This document shows positions 1 to 7,161 of a stretch of 64,000 bases of DNA, in pieces. Numbering within the stretch: the stretch's first letter is position 1; every line of letters begins with the position of its first letter. The position numbers and the translations under genes are program-made. The notes under the pieces were generated by a model. The model saw only the letters and a list, made by a program, of their open reading frames with translations. It was not told the origin of the DNA and did no database searches. Source of the DNA: Chitinophaga oryziterrae (GTDB taxonomy: Bacteria > Bacteroidota > Bacteroidia > Chitinophagales > Chitinophagaceae); NCBI RefSeq assembly GCF_009758125.1, contig NZ_WRXO01000002.1:496001-560000 (forward strand), read 5' to 3'.

Positions 1-31
1 AAAAAGCAATAGCTTCTTAAGTCTGGTTTTG

Positions 32-51
32 TTTGATTACATAATCTTCGC
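32..51. repeat. 20-bp motif, copy 1 of 2
   Basis: The sequence reads TTTGATTACATAATCTTCGC. It matches 19 of 20 bases with 53701-53720. It contains the short dyad GATTA-CA-TAATC, so a protein-binding site is conceivable. It lies just outside the inverted-repeat element at 53-199. The function is unknown. Confidence 0.5.
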
Positions 52-52
52 A

Positions 53-199
53 CAGATGTTGTTGATCGATAAATACACCTTATCTGACGTGAATATCAGG
101 TGAAGTTAAATTGAAAAACAAATCCTGAGTCCATATTCCAAAGCTAAATCAGAGAACTAAACAGTCAGATGCAGTGTATTTATCGATCAACAACATCTG
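53..199. repeat. 147-bp element with 36-bp terminal inverted repeats
   Basis: Positions 53-78 and 174-199 are perfect 26-bp inverted copies of each other (the left arm begins CAGATGTTGTTGATCG). After three unmatched bases on each side, 82-88 (ATCTGAC) pairs with 164-170 (GTCAGAT), so the arms match over 33 of 36 positions around a 75-nt centre. The element starts 14 nt past the stop of the RND permease gene. The minus strand of the centre carries TAGCTTTG (146-139), which fits the Bacteroidetes -7 box, but no clear -33 box was found. It could be a MITE, an invertible promoter or a long-range RNA hairpin; the sequence does not decide. TAATCT occurs on both sides (42-47 and 201-206) but does not abut the arms symmetrically. 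Confidence 0.75.
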
Positions 200-212
200 G
201 TAATCTAAGCTG

Positions 213-3200
213 TTATAGTATCGCATCAATTACTGGAAAGGGATTTTTATCCTTGTACAATATACGCAACATAGAAGGCAATACAATAAGCAACAAAGGA
301 AGGGCTACTATAAAACCACCTATCACCGCTATGGCTAGTGGCTGGTGCAGTTGCGCTCCGGCGCCAATACCTAAAGCCAGTGGCATTAAAGCAATGATAG
401 CGCCCAGGGCTGTCATGAGTTTGGGTCTTAGACGGGTAGAGATGGAGTATATAATAGCCTCATCCACATGATGTTTACAAAGCGAATCCTTAAACTGTAA
501 AAATGTGAAAATAGCATTCTCTCCAATGATCCCCACGATCATAATTAAGCCTGTATAACTGCCCACATTCAAAGGCGTATTAGTAAGATATAATGCCAAA
601 TAACTACCAGAGATACCCAGTACTGCTAAGATAATAATGAGCAATGCAATTTTAAAATCACGGAATAAAAAGAGAATTACGATAAACACCAGCAGACTGG
701 CAGTAATAAGAATGATCAACAACTCATTGAAAGATTGTTGCTGATCTGCATACGCTCCACCATACTCCACATGATATCCGGGAGGCACTTTGATTTTACG
801 GATCTCATTCATCACCGTTCCCAGGTCACTGTTCTCCAGACGGGCAGTAACGACGCCCATCGTTTGGAGATTTTGCCGTTGAATCTCCGCATCTCCTGCA
901 TTCAGCCTGACTGTAGCCAGGGATGAAATAGGATGCAAACGTCCGTCAGGAGAGAATATCTCCAACTGCTGAAGGTCTGTAATGCTACGGCTGCGGGGAT
1001 AGATCATCCTCACCGCGGACAACTGCTCTTTTTCTGGAATACTGCCAATGACATTGCCTTCCAGTGCATTCTGCAACTGCATCTGCAGGTTGGCAGGGGT
1101 GATCCCAAACTGTGCCATCCTGCTGTAATCCGGAACGATACTTACGGAAGGTCCGGCAATGACGATGCCATTAAAGACATCTGCCGTACCATGTATCTTA
1201 GATACCTGCTCTGCTACCCGTTTTGCAATTCTCTGTGGATTATCCCCGAATATTTTTATCTCTATTGGCTGAACGGAAGTCATCAGATCGCCCAGCATAT
1301 CACCAACCACCTGCCCGAAATCTATGCGCAGCGCTGGTTGTGTAGACTCAATGCGTTGCCGGATATCACTGATCACTTCATTAGTACTCCTGTCACGTTG
1401 TTTTTTAAGTTGTATCAGATAGTCGCCGGTATTAGGTTCTGTGATAAAGAACCCCATCTGCGTCCCCGTTCTCCTCGAATAAGCCTGTACCTCCGGAACT
1501 GCCATGATCAGCTTTTCCGCTTCCCGTAACATCTTGTCTGTTTCTTCGAGAGAAGTGCCGGGCGGAGAACTGTAATCCAGCACTATACTGCCTTCATCCA
1601 TCTCCGGTAAAAAACCGGTTTCCAGTTTAGGGAGGATGAGGTATATCAGCAAGCCCAGACAAATTACCATCACAAAGCTGATAACAGGGCGATGGATAAA
1701 AAATGATACCCAGCCTCGTTGCCGCACGGCATGTACCTTCACCGGTGTATCTTTTCTGGAAAACAAGAGATAAATGACCGGTAACCCGATCCATGTTACG
1801 AAGAAGGAACATACCAGCGTGATGATCATCGTATTGGTCAGTACTTTGAAATAAGCACCTGCCACACCCGTCATCAAAACGAAAGGAAGAAAGATGACTA
1901 TTGTACTGATAGAAGATCCCAGCATGGCCGGGAACAGGTAACGGACCGCTTCCTGTAACAACGTAACGGTTGATTCATCAGGATGTTCTTCATGCGTACG
2001 GTGAATCTGTTCCACTACTACAATGGCATCATCTATAATTAAACCGGTTGCTGCCGCAAGCGCTCCTAAGGTCATGATGTTAAACGTGTACCCGATAGCG
2101 TATAAAACTAATAATGTTAAGCAGAGCGTAATCGGTATCGTGACTAATATCGTAGCACTGGCTTTTAAAGAACGAAGAAATATGATAGCTACTACAATGG
2201 CCAGTAATAACCCTATCCACAAGCTGTCTGTTACACTTCTCACCGCATCCTGTACAAAATCCGACTGGATATAATACGGTCTGATAGTTACGCCGGCTGG
2301 CAAAGTCAGTTGCTGTACCTTTTTCTCCATAGCAAGGGACATGTCTGTAAGGTTCGCATTGGGCTGCTTGATAATGGCTATCAGTATGCCTTCCCTGCCA
2401 TTTGCGTTGATCTTGGTATATTCTATGGCTTCCTTTATGTCTACTGCACCAATATCCTGTAAACGCGTAATTCTTTTACCATCATTCCTGATGATGATTT
2501 TTTTCAGATCATCTACTGAATGTACAGTAGCATCTGTGACAGTAAGGTATAGGAATTTATAATCTGATAAATAACCATTCGATTTGATGAAGTTAGTCTG
2601 GGATAATACATTGCTTACCATATCCGGTGTTACGGACAACGTACTCATTTTATTGGCATCCAGTTGTAACCAGTATTCCTTGGTTTTGCCACCTATCACC
2701 CGCACTTCCGATACACCATCCACCTGAGATAAAAACGGTTTAATGGTATAATTGGCCAGCATCTTTAACTCAATCGGACTCTTGGTATGACTCTCAATAG
2801 TATACCCCATCACCGGCAGAATGGAAGGATTCATTTTCTCTACCGTAATCTGTACTTCCGGAGGTAACTGGTTCCTGATCTGATTGATCTTTGATTCTAT
2901 ACGCTGCTGGCTCAGATCTATATCCGCATTCCAGTCCATAAAAGCAGAGATCTCACAGCTCCCTTTACTGGTGCTGCTGCGTACCATATGCAGACTAGGC
3001 ACCTGCTTTACCGCATTTTCCAGTGGTTTTGTTACCGTCACCATCATTTTGTCCACCGGCTGTAATCCTGCATCCGCAATGATCTTTATCTTGGGGAAAG
3101 TAATTTCCGGAAACAGCGATATCTGCATTTTACTGTACGCAAAAATACCTCCCGCTATGATAAGAAAGAGTATAGCAGCAATCGGATGTTTATGGGAGAT

Positions 3201-3215
3201 AAAATAATTTTTCAC
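213..3215 (-). CDS. RND family efflux permease
   Basis: This inner-membrane proton-driven pump is the permease of a tripartite export system. The 1000-residue product begins with a transmembrane segment after MKNYFISHKHP and shows the RND layout of two sets of membrane helices separated by large periplasmic loops. TM4 has the proton-relay motif GLIIDDAIVVVEQ (Asp395-Asp396), as in drug-exporting HAE-type pumps. TM10 has GENAIF with Glu899 where HAE pumps usually carry Lys, as in metal-exporting relatives, so the substrate cannot be named. It is the last gene of the operon and overlaps the adaptor gene by 4 nt. Confidence 0.93.
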   Translation of the reverse strand: MKNYFISHKHPIAAILFLIIAGGIFAYSKMQISLFPEITFPKIKIIADAGLQPVDKMMVTVTKPLENAVKQVPSLHMVRSSTSKGSCEISAFMDWNADIDLSQQRIESKINQIRNQLPPEVQITVEKMNPSILPVMGYTIESHTKSPIELKMLANYTIKPFLSQVDGVSEVRVIGGKTKEYWLQLDANKMSTLSVTPDMVSNVLSQTNFIKSNGYLSDYKFLYLTVTDATVHSVDDLKKIIIRNDGKRITRLQDIGAVDIKEAIEYTKINANGREGILIAIIKQPNANLTDMSLAMEKKVQQLTLPAGVTIRPYYIQSDFVQDAVRSVTDSLWIGLLLAIVVAIIFLRSLKASATILVTIPITLCLTLLVLYAIGYTFNIMTLGALAAATGLIIDDAIVVVEQIHRTHEEHPDESTVTLLQEAVRYLFPAMLGSSISTIVIFLPFVLMTGVAGAYFKVLTNTMIITLVCSFFVTWIGLPVIYLLFSRKDTPVKVHAVRQRGWVSFFIHRPVISFVMVICLGLLIYLILPKLETGFLPEMDEGSIVLDYSSPPGTSLEETDKMLREAEKLIMAVPEVQAYSRRTGTQMGFFITEPNTGDYLIQLKKQRDRSTNEVISDIRQRIESTQPALRIDFGQVVGDMLGDLMTSVQPIEIKIFGDNPQRIAKRVAEQVSKIHGTADVFNGIVIAGPSVSIVPDYSRMAQFGITPANLQMQLQNALEGNVIGSIPEKEQLSAVRMIYPRSRSITDLQQLEIFSPDGRLHPISSLATVRLNAGDAEIQRQNLQTMGVVTARLENSDLGTVMNEIRKIKVPPGYHVEYGGAYADQQQSFNELLIILITASLLVFIVILFLFRDFKIALLIIILAVLGISGSYLALYLTNTPLNVGSYTGLIMIVGIIGENAIFTFLQFKDSLCKHHVDEAIIYSISTRLRPKLMTALGAIIALMPLALGIGAGAQLHQPLAIAVIGGFIVALPLLLIVLPSMLRILYKDKNPFPVIDAIL

Positions 3216-4111
3216 GGGTTGATGATTTTAACTTTCGCTGTATCTTCCAATCCATAATTTCCCGTAATAAGGATTTTATCATTATCTGAGAATACCGGTG
3301 AGATGATCTCTATCCTGTCTTTTGTCTCAATACCTTTTTTTACCGGGACTTTAACAGCCGTACTGTCATTCATGAGTTTCATCACCCAGAATTCAGTTTG
3401 TGTCTCATCTGCCAGCACCGTTGATTTGGGTAAGGTGATAACATCGGTTTTGGAAATAGTAGGGATGTTTACTTTCACCACCAGGTTCTCAGGTATGGTC
3501 TTATTGCCATCCATGGTGATAATGATACTTTGCGTCTGTGCTGCGGAATCCACAGTAGGCATAGCCGCAGAGATAGTACCTGTGATCTTTTCCCCACCCG
3601 GCAGAACGATGTCGACAGTATGATGATTGATAACCGCATTATGCAGTTCGTAAGGCATGTTCATCAGGAATACGAAATTGTTACTGATCGTGGCCAGTTG
3701 TTCTCCATCCTGCACATAATCTCCCGGTTGGTGATCGAGTGAAGTAATATATCCGTCTACACTGGCTTTAATACTGTTGGTACCGGAGAATTTGAAGCTG
3801 CTGTCTAAGGCGTTCACTGCATTGCCGATACTCACGGCTTCTTTTGTTTTAACGGTAAAAAGTAATTGTCCGCGGTGCACCGGTTGTCCCAGGTGTATAT
3901 TGGTAGATTGCAGATAACCGGTAGCATTGGCTTTGATATAACTCTTTAACAGGAATGTGGACGTTGCGTTCAGTTCAATATATTCCTGCATCGGTCCTCT
4001 GCTGATATTAATGACCGATACCGGTGTCTGTATCTCGGTAGTGGCATCTTCAGTCGCTGCCTGTTTACAGGACGTTATTAACAGCAATAATATCATTACC
4101 CGTTGTCTCAT
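3212..4111 (-). CDS. RND efflux periplasmic adaptor lipoprotein
   Basis: This membrane-fusion protein links the RND pump to the outer-membrane channel. The N-terminus MRQRVMILLLLITSCKQ is a lipoprotein signal with lipobox Cys15. A split biotinyl-lipoyl-like domain follows (LQSTNIHLGQPVHRGQLLF, then a second half near YITSLDHQPGDYVQDGEQL), and then beta-barrel and membrane-proximal segments. At 299 residues it is short for the family because the coiled-coil hairpin between the two lipoyl halves is very reduced. It overlaps its neighbours on both sides by 4 nt, showing tight translational coupling. Confidence 0.9.
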   Translation of the reverse strand: MRQRVMILLLLITSCKQAATEDATTEIQTPVSVINISRGPMQEYIELNATSTFLLKSYIKANATGYLQSTNIHLGQPVHRGQLLFTVKTKEAVSIGNAVNALDSSFKFSGTNSIKASVDGYITSLDHQPGDYVQDGEQLATISNNFVFLMNMPYELHNAVINHHTVDIVLPGGEKITGTISAAMPTVDSAAQTQSIIITMDGNKTIPENLVVKVNIPTISKTDVITLPKSTVLADETQTEFWVMKLMNDSTAVKVPVKKGIETKDRIEIISPVFSDNDKILITGNYGLEDTAKVKIINP

Positions 4112-5346
4112 CTGTTCCAGTAGTTGATTTGATTAATGATCTGAAGACGGCTCACCGTATTTTGTGTGAGCAGGTTCCTGGCGTTTAAATAATTATTGAG
4201 CGCAATGATCAGGTCGGCTATACGTACATCACCGGTTACCAGTAATCTGGTGTTCACCTGTATCAGTCCTTCAGAATATTTTATCTGGTAATTGATCTGG
4301 TCTATCAGTTCCTGTGTACCTTTCAACTGTTGCATAAGCTGTAACACCTGCTGACTGTATTGTTTCGTAAAGAACTCCTTGTAATGCTGTCTTGTTTGCT
4401 CTGAGAGATCTAATTTCTGGTATTGCAGTTTACGTTGTCTGCCATCATAGATAGGAATATTAAGACTAAATCCAAAGCTGGTACCGAAATTTTTATATGG
4501 AGTATAAGCTAATGATGAATTATACCCGGCATCTGCAAAGGCGCTGACGGTAGGTTTATAGCTGTAATCCAGGTTAGCCCTGTCATTACGGAGTTTCAGG
4601 CTGTCTAAAGTATATTGATGAAAGAACACAGAGTTTTCGGGTTGGGGTAATGCCTGGATTTTTATATCAGGCTCTTCCAGTTCAACTGTGGTAGTATCAA
4701 CGATGCCACTTAAATAATTCAGCGTAGCATAATCGTTCTGGAACTGGATCGTGTTTTGTTTAACGGTGAGTTCCTGTTGTTGTAAGGTCACCAGAAAAGT
4801 AAGGTAATCAGCCTGACGATATACATTACTTCCCGTCAGTTTTCTCAAAACAGTATCTTCTTTCGCCAATAATGAATGAATGGTTTTAGAGAAATTAAGT
4901 TGTTGCAGATCGCCGTAAGTTGTGATATATTGTGCTATCAGTGTTCTTTTGAGTTCCTGTACGGAAATCTTCGCTGTATTCTCTATCCCCTGGCTTAAAA
5001 GGTTCACGCCCTCAAACCGTGTCTGCAGGTTCTTCTGTCCCACAAACTTTTTATTCACCCCTACAAGGGCATTCACGCCAGCTCCGTTCGTAATCGCATT
5101 ATCATACCCATAACCCTTTATAACAGGCGCGTAGGTATTAACGCTGGTCCCGGCTACCTGTGGTTTATACGTAGCCAGGATCTTTTCACTGTCTATTTTA
5201 TTAGACAACACCTGGTTCTGATAATCCAGCAACAGCGGACTGTTACTCAGCGCCTGGTCAATAAAGTAATCCAGTGTTTTCTTTTGTGCTATGGCAGGAC
5301 TCATCAACAGGAAAAGAAAAATACTGATCAGAAATTGTTTATACAT
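4108..5346 (-). CDS. TolC family outer-membrane efflux channel
   Basis: This is the outer-membrane exit duct of the RND system and the first gene of the three-gene operon. The ATG at 5346 starts a clear signal peptide (MYKQFLISIFLFLLMSPAIAQ); a GTG 27 nt upstream would add nine residues ahead of it and is less likely. The mature protein, about 390 residues, is rich in long helical stretches (for example RANLDYSYKPTVSAFADAG) and has the repeated two-halves pattern of outer-membrane efflux proteins. The next gene starts within its stop codon (ATGA). Substrate unknown. Confidence 0.9.
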   Translation of the reverse strand: MYKQFLISIFLFLLMSPAIAQKKTLDYFIDQALSNSPLLLDYQNQVLSNKIDSEKILATYKPQVAGTSVNTYAPVIKGYGYDNAITNGAGVNALVGVNKKFVGQKNLQTRFEGVNLLSQGIENTAKISVQELKRTLIAQYITTYGDLQQLNFSKTIHSLLAKEDTVLRKLTGSNVYRQADYLTFLVTLQQQELTVKQNTIQFQNDYATLNYLSGIVDTTTVELEEPDIKIQALPQPENSVFFHQYTLDSLKLRNDRANLDYSYKPTVSAFADAGYNSSLAYTPYKNFGTSFGFSLNIPIYDGRQRKLQYQKLDLSEQTRQHYKEFFTKQYSQQVLQLMQQLKGTQELIDQINYQIKYSEGLIQVNTRLLVTGDVRIADLIIALNNYLNARNLLTQNTVSRLQIINQINYWNR

Positions 5347-5421
5347 GATATAATTGATGAGCAAACCTATCACGCAATTCTGAAGACTTTCTGTATGGAA
5401 CTTAGTTTTCTGCGCTTTTCT

Positions 5422-5934
5422 TCATAGCACAAGTTTCATCATAATATCCGTTTGGTCCTCATCTCCAAACCGGAAGATATGTGAACTAAAGGCAATGAAT
5501 CCGTTCTTAGCGTAAAATGAGATCGCTTTGGTATTCTTTTCCCAGACTCCCAGCCATACGTAAGCAGCATTCTTTTCCCGGCCCATCTGCAATGCTTTAT
5601 CAAGCATTAGCTGACCCGCCTTCTGCCCCTGAAATTCTTTCAACACATAGATCCGTTCTATCTCTATCCCATCTTCTTCCCGTAATTCCGTTTGTGCCGC
5701 TCCGGTATTGATTTTTAAATACCCGATGATGTTATCCCCGGTTTTCGCAAAATAAAAAACCGAATGAGAGTTATTGATCTCCTTCAGGAGTCCTTCCTGC
5801 TGAAAAGCCTTATCCAGAAAGGCCTGCATGTTGGCAGGAGTATTTTCCGCGGCAAACGTTTCAAAGAAGGTTTGCCGGGAGAGCGTCTGTAAAGCTATGA
5901 TATCAGAGGATGTTACTTTAATCAGTTCGATCAT
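5422..5934 (-). CDS. GNAT family N-acetyltransferase
   Basis: The 170-residue protein is a typical single-domain GNAT enzyme that transfers an acetyl group from acetyl-CoA to an amine. The acetyl-CoA binding region is visible as IERIYVLKEFQGQKAGQLML (a variant of the Q/RxxGxG/A loop), followed by the usual KNGFIAFSSHIFRFGD near the end. It resembles spermidine/diamine and ribosomal-type acetyltransferases, but the acceptor cannot be assigned. It is transcribed toward the efflux operon, 75 nt upstream of tolC, so it may be co-transcribed with it. Confidence 0.85.
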   Translation of the reverse strand: MIELIKVTSSDIIALQTLSRQTFFETFAAENTPANMQAFLDKAFQQEGLLKEINNSHSVFYFAKTGDNIIGYLKINTGAAQTELREEDGIEIERIYVLKEFQGQKAGQLMLDKALQMGREKNAAYVWLGVWEKNTKAISFYAKNGFIAFSSHIFRFGDEDQTDIMMKLVL

Positions 5935-6020
5935 AATAAAGCAAATATCGGGGATTTGGTCCTGATTAGGAACATACTGATCCCTTCTGAAATCCTATAT
6001 CCCTTCATCATGGAAAGTCC

Positions 6021-6124
6021 ATTCCTTCGGCATTCTTTCATCATTCCTATATCGTTTGGATATAGGAATGCCGGTAGAATGCTATAGGAATGCTATAGGA
6101 GTGATAAAGGAATGATGATAGAAT
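6021..6124. repeat. Head-to-head array of degenerate 11-bp units
   Basis: Six tandem 11-bp units run from 6059 to 6124 (GATATAGGAAT, GCCGGTAGAAT, GCTATAGGAAT, GCTATAGGAGT, GATAAAGGAAT, GATGATAGAAT). Three units in the opposite orientation precede them at 6021-6053. The two halves meet as a perfect 12-bp stem (6042-6053 with 6059-6070) with a GTTTG loop. The array occupies most of the 318-bp gap between the divergent GNAT and SAM-hydrolase genes. A second 11-bp array lies at 41195-41342. Confidence 0.75.
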
Positions 6125-6198
6125 GCTGGTACCATTCTGTGTTTCAGGCTTGTTTAAGAGTGGTTTGTACAACCTTATCTGCATTGTTTTGTTATTAT

Positions 6199-6232
6199 TT
6201 TGCATATAATTGCATCAATCCCACTAAATTTG
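6199..6232 (+). promoter_or_regulatory. Candidate Bacteroidetes-type promoter for the SAM hydrolase operon
   Basis: TTTG at 6199-6202 and TAAATTTG at 6225-6232, which matches TAnnTTTG exactly, are separated by 22 nt. This places a start site about 13 nt ahead of the ATG at 6253. The -7 box is good; the spacing is at the long end of the usual range. Confidence 0.5.
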
Positions 6233-6252
6233 TAGACTAATATTCAAAGAAG

Positions 6253-7155
6253 ATGCAAAGAGTTCTAGGTATTATTTTGTTCCTGCTGGTTACCAGCCAT
6301 TCCTTCTCTCAGAACAAGATTGTCGTGTTTCAGTCGGATTTCGGATTAAAAGACGGCGCCGTTTCGGCCATGAAGGGTGTGGCATCCGGCGTTTCCCCTG
6401 ATCTTAAACTATACGACCTTACCCATGAGATCCCGGCTTATAACATCTGGGAAGCTGCTTACCGCTTACAGCAAACAGTTCCCTACTGGCCTGCCGGAAC
6501 AGTATTCGTGTCCGTAGTAGACCCCGGAGTAGGTACTACCCGTAAATCGGTAGTGCTGAAAACAAACACCGGACAGTTCATCGTGACCCCTGATAATGGC
6601 ACATTGACCCTGATAGCGGAATCCCTGGGCATAGCAGAAGTGCGGGAAATAGACGAAGCCGTGAACAGGCGTAAGGATTCCCGGAAGTCATATACTTTCC
6701 ATGGGAGGGATGTATACGCTTATACCGGCGCAAGACTGGCCGCCGGGTCTATCACTTACGAGCAGGTTGGCCCTGTGCTGCCAAAAGAGGTGGTAAAAAT
6801 CCCTTATCAGCAGGCTACCCTGGGATCAGGTAAGCTGAAGGGGAATATCTCTATTCTGGACGTCCAATACGGCAATATCTGGACTAACATCAACGGAGAC
6901 CTGGTGAGCCAGCTGCATCCTCAGTACGGGGATATCTTGCATGTGTCCATCTTCCATAGCGGGAAAAAAGTATATGAAGGAGATGCTCCTTACAGCCAGA
7001 CTTTCGGCGCTGTGGCAAAGGGTAAACCTCTCAGCTACCTGAATAGCCTGTTACAGTTGTCCTTTGCCTTAAACCAGGGAAGCTTCGCCAATACTTATCA
7101 TATTGGGAGTGGCAGCGAATGGAGTGTAGATGTAACCCTGAAACCTAAAAAATAA
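6253..7155 (+). CDS. Exported SAM hydroxide adenosyltransferase (DUF62 family)
   Basis: The family hydrolyses S-adenosylmethionine to adenosine and methionine, and is related to the bacterial fluorinase and chlorinase. Family motifs are clear: VFQSDFGLKDGAVSAMKGV near the start, YDLTHEIPAYNIWEAAYRL, VVDPGVGTTRKSVVL, TPDNGTLTLI and FHGRDVYAYTGARLA. The product begins with a signal peptide (MQRVLGIILFLLVTSHSFSQ), so it acts in the periplasm or at the surface rather than in the cytoplasm where SAM is made. It is followed after 6 nt by a TonB-dependent receptor gene, so the pair is probably one operon. Activity and partner are inferred. Confidence 0.88.
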   Translation: MQRVLGIILFLLVTSHSFSQNKIVVFQSDFGLKDGAVSAMKGVASGVSPDLKLYDLTHEIPAYNIWEAAYRLQQTVPYWPAGTVFVSVVDPGVGTTRKSVVLKTNTGQFIVTPDNGTLTLIAESLGIAEVREIDEAVNRRKDSRKSYTFHGRDVYAYTGARLAAGSITYEQVGPVLPKEVVKIPYQQATLGSGKLKGNISILDVQYGNIWTNINGDLVSQLHPQYGDILHVSIFHSGKKVYEGDAPYSQTFGAVAKGKPLSYLNSLLQLSFALNQGSFANTYHIGSGSEWSVDVTLKPKK

Positions 7156-7161
7156 TCATCG

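Noticed and set aside
933-1529. 198-codon open frame on the plus strand inside the RND permease gene
   Set aside because: It is antisense to a complete, well-conserved permease gene, has no family motifs and no promoter; it is a shadow frame.
6021-6124. CRISPR array
   Set aside because: Units are 11 bp, degenerate and contiguous with no spacers; there are no cas genes in the window.
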